The notes under the pieces were generated by a model, which saw only the letters and a list, made by a program, of their open reading frames with translations, made no database searches and was not told where the DNA came from. The position numbers were made by a program, and so were the translations under genes. A stretch of 64,000 bases of DNA, taken from Longimicrobium sp. Its GTDB lineage: Bacteria > Gemmatimonadota > Gemmatimonadetes > Longimicrobiales > Longimicrobiaceae. This document shows, piece by piece, positions 16,923 to 25,075 of the stretch. Each line of letters opens with the position of its first letter. Position 1 is the first letter of the stretch. The DNA is taken from assembly GCA_036389135.1 (NCBI GenBank), contig DASVQP010000001.1:143221-207220 (forward strand), written 5' to 3'.

Positions 16923-17947
16923 AGCGCCGCATCGTCGTGGACCTCAACGACCGCCGCCCGCTCTGGTCGATTCCGGATTGGGCGGTGGAGGAAATCTGCG
17001 CCGCCGTTCCGGAAGATTGGGAGACGGTGGTGCTGCGCGACGTGGTGGACGCCAGCGGCGACGGCGGCGAGCCGACGCCCGCCGCGCTGCACGCCATCAG
17101 GGACGCCGAGGTGTACCTGGGCTACGGCATCCCCGCCGCGCTGCTGGAGGCGGCGGGCGATGGGCTGCGCTGGGCGCACTCGGGCGCGGCGGGCGTGGGA
17201 GGATCGCTGCACGAGGGGATGCTCGCCTCCGACGTGGTGCTCACCAACTCCGCGGGCGTGCACGCGGAGCCCATCGCGGACACGGTGCTCGCCGCCATCC
17301 TCTACTTCGCGCGGGGGCTGGACTGGGCCGTGCGCCTGCAGGCGGAGCATCGCTGGGACAAGGGCCCCTGGGAGGCCGCCGACGCCCCCGTGCGCGAGCT
17401 CACCGAGCTGACGCTGGGGGTGCACGGGCTGGGCGGCATCGGCAAAGCGGTCGCGCGGCGCGGGGTGGCGCTGGGGATGCGCGTCGTCGCCACCCGCCGC
17501 CGCCCCGGCGACGGCCCGGATGGCGTGGAGCTGCTCACGGGCGACGACTCGCTGGACCGCCTCCTCGCAGCGAGCGACGTGCTGGTGGTCACCGTGCCGC
17601 GCACGAAGCAGACGGAGGGGAGCATCGGCGCGGCGGAGCTGGCGCGGCTGCCCAAGGATGCCACGCTGGTGCTGATCTCGCGCGGGGGCGTGGTGGACGA
17701 GGACGCGCTGGCGGATGCGCTCCGCGACGGGCGGGTGCGCGGGGCCGCGCTGGACGTGTTCGCGCACGAGCCGCTCCCGCCCGAGTCGCCGCTGTGGGCC
17801 CTTCCCAACGCGCTGCTCACCCCCCACATTTCGGGTGCCTCACACCTCTTCTGGCGGCGCCAGACCGGCCTCGTGGTGGAAAACATCCGTCGGTACCTCT
17901 CGGGCGCCCCGCTCCTGAACACCGTCGACAAACAAGCGGGATACTGA
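16919..17947 (+). CDS. D-2-hydroxyacid dehydrogenase (NAD-dependent)
   Basis: A 342-residue oxidoreductase of the D-isomer-specific 2-hydroxyacid dehydrogenase family, acting on 2-keto/2-hydroxy acids. The Rossmann motif is GVHGLGGIGKAVARRGVALGMRVVATRR. Catalytic segments are VLISRGGVVDEDALADAL (arginine), ALDVFAHEPLPPESPLW (glutamate) and LTPHISGAS (histidine). The N-terminal substrate domain is longer than in phosphoglycerate dehydrogenases of minimal size, and there is no ACT domain. The ATG overlaps the MgtC stop by 4 nt. The specific substrate is unknown; glyoxylate/hydroxypyruvate-type reductases are the closest in style. Confidence 0.9.
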   Translation: MKRRIVVDLNDRRPLWSIPDWAVEEICAAVPEDWETVVLRDVVDASGDGGEPTPAALHAIRDAEVYLGYGIPAALLEAAGDGLRWAHSGAAGVGGSLHEGMLASDVVLTNSAGVHAEPIADTVLAAILYFARGLDWAVRLQAEHRWDKGPWEAADAPVRELTELTLGVHGLGGIGKAVARRGVALGMRVVATRRRPGDGPDGVELLTGDDSLDRLLAASDVLVVTVPRTKQTEGSIGAAELARLPKDATLVLISRGGVVDEDALADALRDGRVRGAALDVFAHEPLPPESPLWALPNALLTPHISGASHLFWRRQTGLVVENIRRYLSGAPLLNTVDKQAGY

Positions 17948-17949
17948 GC

Positions 17950-19104
17950 GTGGACACCCCAGCGCAGGGCGTGGAGCCGATTGCCGGCGGCGACTTCCAG
18001 CAGGCGGTCGGGCGCATCATCGCCACGGCCGTGCAGCGCGGCGCCAGCGACCTGCACATCAAGGCGGGCGACGTCTTCCGCGCCCGCATCCACGGCGCCC
18101 TCGTTCCCCTCACCAAGCAGCGCCTGTCGCCCGAGCAGACGCGCGCCATCGCCCTGCAGCTCATCCCGCGCGACCGCGACCGCGCGCAGATCGACGAGCT
18201 GAACGACTACGACTGCTCCTGGGGGATCCCGGGGGTGGGGCGCTTCCGCGTGAACATCCTTCGCCAGCGGGGGAGCTTCATGATCGTGATGCGGGTGATC
18301 CCCTTCGAGATCCCCACCTTTGAGGGGCTCGGCCTGCCGCCGGTCCTTGAAAAGATCACGGCGAACGAGCGCGGGCTGGTGCTGGTGACGGGCGTCACGG
18401 GCTCTGGAAAGAGCTCAACGCAGGCCGCGATGATCGGCCACATGAACCAGCACATGCGCCGCCACGTGGTGACGCTGGAGAACCCGATCGAGTTCCTTCA
18501 CCGGGACCTCAACTGCTCCATCACGCAGCGCGACGTGGGGATCGACACGGACTCCTTTCGCGTGGGGCTACGCGCGGCACTGCGCCAGGACCCGGACGTC
18601 ATCCAGATCGGCGAGATGCGCGACGCGGAGACGATCGACATCGCGCTCAAGGCCGCCGAGACGGGCCACCTGGTGATCTCCACCGTGCACACCAAGGACG
18701 CCGCCTCCACCATCTCGCGCCTGGTCGCCACCTTCCCCCCGGAGGAGCAGCAGATGGCGCGGCTGCGCCTGGCCGAGTCGCTCCAGGCCGTGGTCTCGCA
18801 GCGCCTGCTCCCGTCGAAGGACGGCAAGGGCCGCGTCCTGGCGGCCGAGGTCATGGTCGTCACGGGCACCATCCGCGACTGCATCGCCGATCCGGAGCGC
18901 GTGGAGGAGATCCGCGAGCACATCGCCGAGGGGCGCACCACGTACGGGATGCAGACCTTCGACCAGTGCCTGATGGAACTCGTCCAGGCGGACCGGGTGG
19001 AGTACTCGATCGCCAGGGCCGCCGCCACCAACCCGGGCGACTTCGAGCTGAAGCTGAACATGCTGTCCGGGCGCGGCGGCGGGGCCACGACCGCGTTCTA
19101 CTGA
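17950..19104 (+). CDS. pilT: PilT-type twitching motility ATPase
   Basis: A 384-residue hexameric ATPase that powers type IV pilus retraction. The GTG at 17950 lies 2 nt after the previous stop. Walker A is GVTGSGKS (148-155). The Asp box and Walker B region is RQDPDVIQIGEMRDAET, where many PilT proteins read VGEMRD. The His box is STVHTKDAASTISRL. The PilT-typical region after the C-terminal helix reads RLLPSKDGKGRVLAAEVMV. No other pilus genes are nearby, so this is an orphan copy, possibly PilT rather than PilU. It is probably co-transcribed with the dehydrogenase upstream. Confidence 0.93.
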   Translation: MDTPAQGVEPIAGGDFQQAVGRIIATAVQRGASDLHIKAGDVFRARIHGALVPLTKQRLSPEQTRAIALQLIPRDRDRAQIDELNDYDCSWGIPGVGRFRVNILRQRGSFMIVMRVIPFEIPTFEGLGLPPVLEKITANERGLVLVTGVTGSGKSSTQAAMIGHMNQHMRRHVVTLENPIEFLHRDLNCSITQRDVGIDTDSFRVGLRAALRQDPDVIQIGEMRDAETIDIALKAAETGHLVISTVHTKDAASTISRLVATFPPEEQQMARLRLAESLQAVVSQRLLPSKDGKGRVLAAEVMVVTGTIRDCIADPERVEEIREHIAEGRTTYGMQTFDQCLMELVQADRVEYSIARAAATNPGDFELKLNMLSGRGGGATTAFY

Positions 19105-19119
19105 GGCGAACTGCCGTTT

Positions 19120-19214
19120 CACACAGAGCCGCAGAGGTAAAAAGAAAGGCACGGAGAACTGCAACCAACCCGTTCCTCCCTCCGTTCTTGTAGTTTCCTC
19201 TGTGGCTCTGTGTG
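19120..19214. repeat. CACAGAG palindromic element
   Basis: CACACAGAGCCGCAGAGG at 19120-19137 pairs with CCTCTGTGGCTCTGTGTG at 19197-19214 with one or two mismatches. They bracket a core that contains GGAGAACTGCAACC. It lies directly after pilT and could act as a terminator. Related elements are at 33106, 41593, 47605 and 63796. Confidence 0.75.
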
Positions 19215-19244
19215 AGGCTTTTCATCACCTTCCGGAGAAAACGA

Positions 19245-19751
19245 ATGGGTGTCCCCCTTCTGGTGCTGGCGCAGGTCGCGGGGCTCCTGCTGATCCCGTT
19301 CGGTCTGCCCGGGATCTGGCTGCAGGTGGTGTCGCTGGGTGTGTTCGCCTGGGCGACGGGGTTCCGCGAGGTGGGGGTGATCACGCTGGTGCTGGTGGTG
19401 GTGCTCGCCGTCCTCGCGGAGGTCGCGGAGTTCGCGCTCGGCGGCAAGTACGCGGAACGCTACGGCGGCAGCAAGCGCGCGGCGTGGGGCGCCATTCTGG
19501 GCGGCATCGCGGGCGCCATCCTGGGCGTGCCGGTTCCCATCATCGGCAGCGTGATCGGCGCCTTCGTGGGGTCGTTCGTGGGCGCGGCGCTGCTGGAGAT
19601 GACCAACTCCAAGGACTGGCGCAACCCCGAGTGGCGCGGCGCCATGCGCGTGGGCTGGGGCGCCTTCCTCGGCCGGCTCGTGGCCACGGCGGTGAAGTCG
19701 GGGATCGGGGTGGCGGTCGCGGCGGTGGCGGTGCTGTCGGCGGTGTTGTAG
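19245..19751 (+). CDS. DUF456-family membrane protein
   Basis: A 168-residue inner-membrane protein of unknown function. The ATG at 19245 follows GGAG (CCGGAGAAAACG); a further in-frame start at 19212 lies in the repeat and is rejected. It has four to five hydrophobic segments. The glycine-rich hairpin GAILGGIAGAILGVPVPIIGSVIGAFVGSFVGA is typical of DUF456. The first segment reads LAQVAGLLLIPFGLPGIWLQ. Nothing in the sequence points to a substrate or partner. Confidence 0.8.
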   Translation: MGVPLLVLAQVAGLLLIPFGLPGIWLQVVSLGVFAWATGFREVGVITLVLVVVLAVLAEVAEFALGGKYAERYGGSKRAAWGAILGGIAGAILGVPVPIIGSVIGAFVGSFVGAALLEMTNSKDWRNPEWRGAMRVGWGAFLGRLVATAVKSGIGVAVAAVAVLSAVL

Positions 19752-20045
19752 GGGGCCCTCACCCGGCAGCTTACAGCTGCCACCCTCTCCCACAAACCGC
19801 CGTGGGAGAGGGGACCTGGGGCCGGCGCGTCGGGCGGGCGGCGGTGCGGGTGTCGGGCACGGGCGGCCACGCGGGGCCGCCCCCACGGGATTGGTTCGCC
19901 AGGCCGGAGGTCGAGCCGCGGCATCGGAGGGCAGACACGCAGGTCTGCCCCTACCGCATCTGTGCACCGCGCGTGGAGTTCTCCCCCTCACCCGCCCTGC
20001 GCCCCCGCAGGCGGGGGAGGGGGCCGGGGGGAGGGGGCTCCCCGT
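19752..20045. repeat. Composite intergenic hairpin repeats
   Basis: The gap holds a CCCTCTCCCAC/GTGGGAGAGGG hairpin (about 19790-19812), a GGCCACGCGGGGCC module near 19863 and the hairpin GGGCAGAC-ACGCAG-GTCTGCCC at 19929-19950 followed by CTAC. Then comes the CCCTGCGCCCCCGCAGG tract to about 20040. The order matches other gaps in the window. No gene is supported. Confidence 0.65.
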
Positions 20046-20069
20046 TCAACATCAACCCAGCGCAACACC

Positions 20070-20675
20070 TTGCACGGTTCCCAGCGCCGCGGGGGCGGCG
20101 GATGGTTCGCCGCGGTCCGGGGCTACCTCAGCACCCCGGCGAACCTGCTCACGGGGCTCCGCCTCGCCGCGATCCCGGTGCTCTGGATGCTTGCGCTGGA
20201 CGGGCGCGACCAGGCGCTGGGGTACGGGCTCGCCGCGGCGTTCGCCAGCGACCTGATCGACGGGCCGCTCGCCCGCCACCTGGGGCAGACCTCCGAGATC
20301 GGGAGCCGCACCGACTCCATCGCCGACCACATGCTGGCGACGTCCACGGTGGTGTGGCTCTTTCTCCTGCGCCCGGCGTTCTTCCAGGACCACGCGGCAC
20401 TGCTGCTGGGGTGGTCGGCGATCGCGCTCTTTACGCTCGGCCTGGCGTGGGTGAGGTTCCGGCGGTTCGTGGACCTCCACCTGTACTCGGCCAAGGTCAC
20501 CGTCTTCTTCGCCTACACCATGGCGATCGGGATGCTGGCGACGGGGCACTTCCGCGAGTGGCACTTCCGCATCGCCTTCGCCGTGGCGATGTTCGCGGCG
20601 CTGGAATCGCTCGCGATCCTGCTGACGTACAAGGACCCCGACAGGCACGGCGGATCCATCTTTCTGAAGCGCTAG
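20070..20675 (+). CDS. CDP-alcohol phosphatidyltransferase-family membrane protein
   Basis: An enzyme of about 201 residues that transfers a phosphatidyl group from a CDP-lipid to an alcohol, making phospholipid. The catalytic signature D-x2-DG-x2-AR-x9-G-x3-D-x3-D is visible as SDLIDGPLARHLGQTSEIGS followed by RTDSIADHM. Several hydrophobic segments follow. The start is uncertain: a TTG at 20070 is the first plausible codon after the repeat block, and the frame extends upstream into repeats. Head-group specificity (glycerol phosphate, inositol or other) cannot be assigned. A good terminator follows. Confidence 0.75.
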   Translation: MHGSQRRGGGGWFAAVRGYLSTPANLLTGLRLAAIPVLWMLALDGRDQALGYGLAAAFASDLIDGPLARHLGQTSEIGSRTDSIADHMLATSTVVWLFLLRPAFFQDHAALLLGWSAIALFTLGLAWVRFRRFVDLHLYSAKVTVFFAYTMAIGMLATGHFREWHFRIAFAVAMFAALESLAILLTYKDPDRHGGSIFLKR

Positions 20676-20683
20676 AAAACACG

Positions 20684-20721
20684 CCCCGCTCCGCACCCCT
20701 CGCGGAACGGGGTTCTTCTTT
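20684..20721 (+). terminator. Rho-independent terminator
   Basis: CCCCGCTCCGC at 20684-20694 pairs with GCGGAACGGGG at 20702-20712 with one mismatch, followed by TTCTTCTTT. It lies just after the phosphatidyltransferase gene. Confidence 0.8.
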
Positions 20722-20774
20722 GTACGTTGTCGCGCGCGTGCATCCGCTCGCGTCCACATCCGCGCAAGGCGGCC

Positions 20775-22178
20775 ATGATCCTCAGGCGCTTCTACGACGA
20801 AAAGCTGGCGCAGGCGAGCTGGATGATCGGCTGCTCCGGCCAGGCGCTGGTGGTGGACCCCGCGCGCGACGTGGAGCCGTACCTGCGCGCCGCGGAGGAG
20901 GAGCGCGTCCGCATCAGCCTCGTTACCGAGACGCACATCCACGCCGACTTCGTATCCGGCGCGCGCGAGCTGGCGGCGCGCACTGGTGCGCAGCTCCTCC
21001 TCTCGGGCGAGGGCGGCGCGGACTGGAGCTACGGCTTCGATGCCACCCTCCTGCACGACGGCGACGAGCTCACGGTGGGCAACGTGCGGATCGGGGTGAT
21101 GCACACACCGGGGCACACGCCGGAGCACCTGTCGTTCGTGGTGACCGATGGCAACGCCGACGCGCCGATGGGGGTGCTGACCGGCGACTTCGTCTTCGTG
21201 GGGGACGTGGGGCGCCCGGATCTGCTGGAGCGCGCCGCCAGCCAGGCCGGCACGATGGAGGCGGGCGCGCGCACCCTCTTCCGCTCCCTGCGCCGCTTCG
21301 CGGAAGAGGTGCCGGACTTCGTGCAGCTCTGGCCGGGGCACGGGGCGGGCTCGGCATGCGGAAAGGCACTCAGCGCCATCCCCACCTCCACGCTCGGATA
21401 CGAGAAGCGCTTCAACTGGGCCTTCCGCCACGCCGACGAGGACGGATTCGCCGCCGAGGTGCTCGCCGGGCAGCCGGAGCCGCCGATGTACTTCGCGCGG
21501 ATGAAGGCGATCAACCGCGACGGCCCGCCGCTCCTCGGCGAGATGGGTCGCCCAGCGCGCATCGACGGCGCCCGCCTGCACGAGCTGCTCGCGGATGGCG
21601 CCACCGTCGTGGACACGCGCCCCGCAGCGGAGTGGGCGCGCGGGCACGTCCCCGGCACGCTCAGCGTACCGCTGGGGAAGAGCTTCGCCACCTGGGCGGG
21701 CTCGGTGCTCTCCTACGAGCGGCCGTTCTACCTGATCGTAAACGACGCGCGCGTGGATGAGGCGGTGCACGACCTGGCCGCCATCGGGCTGGACGCCCCG
21801 GGCGGCTACGCGACGCCGGACGTGGTGGACGCCTGGGCCGCCGAGCACGACCCCGCCACTCTCACCGACGCAGACCCCGCTGAGGCCGACGAGCTCCGCG
21901 CCGCGGGCGCGGTGGAGATCGTGGACGTGCGCAACGGCTCCGAGTGGGCCGCCGGCCACATCCCCGGGAGCCGCAACCTCCCTTTGGGCCGCCTGTCGGA
22001 GCGCATTGGCGAGCTTCCGCGCGACCGGCCGCTGGTGGTGCACTGCCAGTCGGGAGCGCGCGCCGGCGTCGCCATCTCGCTTCTCAAGGCGCGCGGGTTC
22101 AGCGACGTGCGGCACCTCGCGGGGGACTGGGCGGAGTGGAGCCGGGAGGGGCGGGCGGCGGAGGTGGGCGGGGGGTGA
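20775..22178 (+). CDS. CstB-like persulfide dioxygenase fused to two rhodanese domains
   Basis: A 467-residue sulfur-detoxifying enzyme. Residues 1-240 form a metallo-beta-lactamase fold of the ETHE1 type, with TETHIHADFVSG, MHTPGHTPEHLSF, VLTGDFVFVGDVGRPDLL and QLWPGHGAGSACG supplying the mononuclear iron ligands. Residues about 265-350 form a rhodanese-like domain without the active cysteine. Residues about 365-455 form a full rhodanese with HCQSGARAG. The same order (dioxygenase, inactive rhodanese, active rhodanese) is known in CstB, which oxidises persulfides and makes thiosulfate. No other sulfide genes are adjacent. The ATG at 20775 gives the family N-terminus. Confidence 0.88.
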   Translation: MILRRFYDEKLAQASWMIGCSGQALVVDPARDVEPYLRAAEEERVRISLVTETHIHADFVSGARELAARTGAQLLLSGEGGADWSYGFDATLLHDGDELTVGNVRIGVMHTPGHTPEHLSFVVTDGNADAPMGVLTGDFVFVGDVGRPDLLERAASQAGTMEAGARTLFRSLRRFAEEVPDFVQLWPGHGAGSACGKALSAIPTSTLGYEKRFNWAFRHADEDGFAAEVLAGQPEPPMYFARMKAINRDGPPLLGEMGRPARIDGARLHELLADGATVVDTRPAAEWARGHVPGTLSVPLGKSFATWAGSVLSYERPFYLIVNDARVDEAVHDLAAIGLDAPGGYATPDVVDAWAAEHDPATLTDADPAEADELRAAGAVEIVDVRNGSEWAAGHIPGSRNLPLGRLSERIGELPRDRPLVVHCQSGARAGVAISLLKARGFSDVRHLAGDWAEWSREGRAAEVGGG

Positions 22179-22446
22179 CGGCGGGGGATGAAGGGTCCGG
22201 GGGCTGAAGCCCCTGGCTGGGACGACGGGAAGGCGGCTGAAGCCGGCTCGAGAAGCGCGGCGTTGGCTCCTGGATGCGGGTTACGGCACAGGCCCAGCGC
22301 ACGGGCGGCCACGCGGGGCCCACGCGGGCGCTGGGCGAGGGTCGAGGAAGGGCGAAGGGTGCGCGCGATGAATCGCGCCCCTACGAAGGTATCCGTGCAG
22401 CAACAGGTAGGGGGCAGCGAGGAACGAGCGGGGGTGAGGGCCCCCC
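22179..22446. repeat. Single REP/BIME-like unit plus hairpin modules
   Basis: One unit in plus orientation: hairpin CCGGGGGCTGAAGCCCCTGG at 22197-22216, linker CTGGGACGACGGGAAG-like, then hairpin AGGCGGCTGAAGCCGGCT at 22231-22248. Further on, GCGCGCGATGAATCGCGCCC lies at 22361-22380 and is followed by CTAC. A GCAGCGAGGAACGAGCGG tract then shares its sequence with 811-828. No gene is supported. Confidence 0.7.
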
Positions 22447-22588
22447 AAAAGAAACACCCTGGACAAATCTTCTTCTTCTTCTACATTGCACGGCACGCCG
22501 CTTGCTCGTGAGGCACGCAATTATCGGCCCGATGGCGCAGCGACGGCCCTGGAGAGCGGTTTACTCAATCCCACGAACCCCGCTCCGC

Positions 22589-22867
22589 ATGCTGAGCTCA
22601 CCTCCCCCGAATGAGGCCCCCGAGGCCGCGGCGCTGCGCGGCCGCATCTTCACCGACCTCGACCGCCTCGCATTCGCGCTGGAGATGGAAGCAGCACAAC
22701 AAGTTGACGCGGGCGACGAAGACCGGGCCCGCCGCACCCACGAGCTGCGCCTGGGCGTACGGCTCGCGCAGCGGCTGGTGGCCGGCGTCTACGCGGACGA
22801 AGTGGACAGCCGCCTCTCTCGCTGGGCCGGGGAGTACGACGCCCGCCTCTCCCCCACGGCCGGATGA
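22589..22867 (+). CDS. Small hypothetical protein
   Basis: A possible 92-residue soluble protein. The frame extends upstream into repeats, so the ATG at 22589 (MLSSPPPNEAPEAAALRGR) is preferred. The composition is rich in Ala, Arg, Glu and Leu, with regular heptad-like spacing, and suggests two to three amphipathic helices. There is no cysteine and no recognised domain. Third-position GC is high, as in real genes here. It lies alone, upstream of and pointing towards the minus-strand glycoside-hydrolase-like gene. It could be an unexpressed frame. Confidence 0.45.
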   Translation: MLSSPPPNEAPEAAALRGRIFTDLDRLAFALEMEAAQQVDAGDEDRARRTHELRLGVRLAQRLVAGVYADEVDSRLSRWAGEYDARLSPTAG

Positions 22868-23018
22868 TCTCCCCGAACACCGATCGCTCGGTGCGCGACC
22901 GCGGATGCCGCCTCCAAGGCACCGCCGCCCGCACCGCGCCGCCGCATTCGTCGTCCATGGAAGCAGTCGAGCCCCGCACCCCCGCGCGTACGGCACGGAG
23001 GGCAGGGCTCGTCGTTCG

Positions 23019-23918
23019 CTACGGCTGCGCGACCGGAGCCGTGAGGGCGCCGTAGCGCTCGGCCATGCGCACGGCGAAATCGGCGAACTCGCCGGGGTCG
23101 CGCGGGGGGGAGGTGTGGTCGGGGCGCAGGCCCACGCTGCCGGGGGTGAAGCAGAGGGTGACGCAGACGTCGTAGGGCTCCAGGGCGCTCATCACGCGGT
23201 CGAACCAGCGCTCATGGCCGGGGATGTGGCTCTCGGCCCAGGAAAGGCCGGTGCGCACCTGGCGGACGCCCAGCCGCTCGAACCAGCGGACGGCAAGATC
23301 GAGCGCGCGCTCGTCGTTGTACTGGAACCACTGGCAGATCCCGAAGTCGGGAGTCCACGAGTCCAGCGCGCGCTTGGGAGTGCCGTCCCAGCGCAGGAGG
23401 CCGAAGTGGAAGTGCCGGAAGTACGAGCTTCCCTCCGCACGCTTGTGGCGCGTGGTGGCCTCGTACACGGGGGCCAGGTCCAGGAGCGTGTACCAGAAGA
23501 CGCGCTCCCCGGCCAGCAGGGCGCGCATGCGGCGCAGCCCCCAGGCCGCGGTGGCCTCGCTGGCGAAGGAGGAGACGCCGGTCTCGGTGACCCACACGGG
23601 CTTGCCGAACTCGGCGCGGATCGCCTCGATGCGGGCCGGCCACTCCTCCACGGGCCACAGGTTCCAGTCCAGGGGAAAGCCGTGCAGGGCCAGCACGTCC
23701 ACCGCGTCCAGTGCGCCCAGGTCGCGCATGCGGCGCAGGAAGCCGGGATCGATGGGGGAGATCCCGCCCAGCACCAGGGGACGGTCCCACCCGGCGGAGC
23801 GCAGGCCGGCGGAGGTGCGGCGCACCAGGTCGGCGTAGATCTCCCAGCCGGGGTCCAGCAGGAAGTCCCAGTGGGAAAGGTTGTTGGGCTCGTTCCAGAT
23901 CTTGATCGAAGTGATCAC
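23019..23918 (-). CDS. Glycoside-hydrolase-like (clan A, GH39-like) protein with apparently permuted halves
   Basis: A 299-residue protein starting at a GTG at 23918. Residues 1-188 look like the C-terminal half of a clan-A TIM-barrel glycosidase. IKIWNEPNN carries the acid/base Glu10, PVWVTETG the nucleophile Glu112, and FRHFHFGLLRWDGTPK the usual family end. Residues 189-299 look like the normal N-terminal half: TPDFGICQWF, LGVRQVRTGLSWAESH, CVTLCFTPGSVGLRP, HTSPPRDPGEFADF and MAERYG. Related proteins that I recall from epimerase/glycosyltransferase clusters have these halves in the opposite order. The gene points away from the epimerase operon, 18 nt from its start. A role in trimming or sensing the glycan is inferred from position. 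Confidence 0.65.
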   Translation of the reverse strand: MITSIKIWNEPNNLSHWDFLLDPGWEIYADLVRRTSAGLRSAGWDRPLVLGGISPIDPGFLRRMRDLGALDAVDVLALHGFPLDWNLWPVEEWPARIEAIRAEFGKPVWVTETGVSSFASEATAAWGLRRMRALLAGERVFWYTLLDLAPVYEATTRHKRAEGSSYFRHFHFGLLRWDGTPKRALDSWTPDFGICQWFQYNDERALDLAVRWFERLGVRQVRTGLSWAESHIPGHERWFDRVMSALEPYDVCVTLCFTPGSVGLRPDHTSPPRDPGEFADFAVRMAERYGALTAPVAQP

Positions 23919-23936
23919 CGCTACCGGAGGTGTTGA

Positions 23937-25064
23937 GTGTCGGGTCGGACGACGTTGGTGACGGGAGGGGCGGGGTTCGTGGGGAGCCACCTGGTGGACG
24001 CGCTGCTGGAGCGCGGGCACCGGGTGCGCATCCTGGACAACCTCGATCCGCAGGTCCACGGACCGGAACAGCGGCGCCCCGCCTGGGTCCCCGACGACGC
24101 CGAGCTGATGGTGGGCGACATGCGCGACGCCGACGCGGTCCGCCGCGCCCTGGAGGGCGTGGGGGTCGTCTATCACCTTGCCGCGGCGGTCGGTGTGGGG
24201 CAGTCAATGTACCAGATCGCGGATTACACGGCAACGAACACCCTGGGCACCGCGCACCTCCTCCAGAAGCTGGTGGACGACCGCGGGCAGGTGGAGCGCG
24301 TGGTTGTGGCGTCCTCCATGTCCATCTACGGCGAAGGGCGTTATCATCGGCCCGAAGGAACCGTCGCGCAGTCGCCGGTGCGCCCGCTGGAGCGGCTGCG
24401 CGCGGGCGAGTGGGAGCCGCTGGACGCCGACGGGGCCGTGCTCTCTCCCGCGCCCACCGACGAGGAGAAGCCGCTCGACCCCACCTCCATCTACGCCCTC
24501 ACCAAGGCGGACCAGGAGCGGATGGTGCTGCAGATCGGCGCGGCGTACAACATCCCCAGCGTGGCGCTGCGCTTCTTCAACATCTACGGGCCCCGTCAGG
24601 CGCTCTCCAATCCGTACACGGGTGTGGCCGCCATCTTCAGCGCGCGGCTGCTGAACGGCGAGCGGCCCATGATCTTCGAAGACGGCGAGCAGCGGCGCGA
24701 CTTCGTGTCGGTGCACGACATCGTACAGGGGCTCCTGCTGGCCGCCGAGCGCGACGAGGCGGTGGGAAGGGCGATCAACATCGGCAGCGGCGAGGCGGTC
24801 TCCGTGCGGCGCGTGGGCGAGACGCTGGCCAACGTGCTGGGGGTGGAGGTGGAGCCGCTGGTGACCGGCAAGTACCGGATCGGCGACATCCGCAACTGCT
24901 ATGCGGACATCACGCGGGCGCGCGAGGTGCTGGGCTACGAGCCGCGCGTGACCTTCGAGGCGGGGATGGAGGAGCTGGTGGGGTGGCTGAGGGAGCAGGA
25001 GCGGCCCGAGGACAGGGTGGAGAGCCATGCCGCCGAGCTCGCGGCGCGCGGACTGACGCTTTGA
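23937..25064 (+). CDS. NAD-dependent sugar-nucleotide epimerase/dehydratase
   Basis: A 375-residue extended short-chain dehydrogenase acting on a nucleotide sugar. The GTG at 23937 follows GGAGG at 23926-23930. The NAD-binding motif is LVTGGAGFVGSHLVDALLERG. The catalytic triad region is VVASSMSIYGEG plus YALTK. The segment VALRFFNIYGPRQALSNPYTG is typical of UDP-sugar epimerases. An insert of about 40 residues (RPLERLRAGEWEPLDADGAV) follows the serine strand. It opens the glycan locus; the next epimerase begins 11 nt later. The exact sugar is unknown. Confidence 0.88.
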   Translation: MSGRTTLVTGGAGFVGSHLVDALLERGHRVRILDNLDPQVHGPEQRRPAWVPDDAELMVGDMRDADAVRRALEGVGVVYHLAAAVGVGQSMYQIADYTATNTLGTAHLLQKLVDDRGQVERVVVASSMSIYGEGRYHRPEGTVAQSPVRPLERLRAGEWEPLDADGAVLSPAPTDEEKPLDPTSIYALTKADQERMVLQIGAAYNIPSVALRFFNIYGPRQALSNPYTGVAAIFSARLLNGERPMIFEDGEQRRDFVSVHDIVQGLLLAAERDEAVGRAINIGSGEAVSVRRVGETLANVLGVEVEPLVTGKYRIGDIRNCYADITRAREVLGYEPRVTFEAGMEELVGWLREQERPEDRVESHAAELAARGLTL

Positions 25065-25075
25065 GGGAGGCGAGG

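Noticed and set aside
20052..22115. A 687-residue minus-strand frame
   Set aside because: It runs opposite the phosphatidyltransferase and CstB-like genes, whose active-site motifs are clear; composition is that of an antisense shadow.
22274..22588. Upstream extension of the small hypothetical protein
   Set aside because: The extra 105 residues are encoded by dispersed repeats (RDESRPYEGI and similar), so a start at 22589 is preferred.
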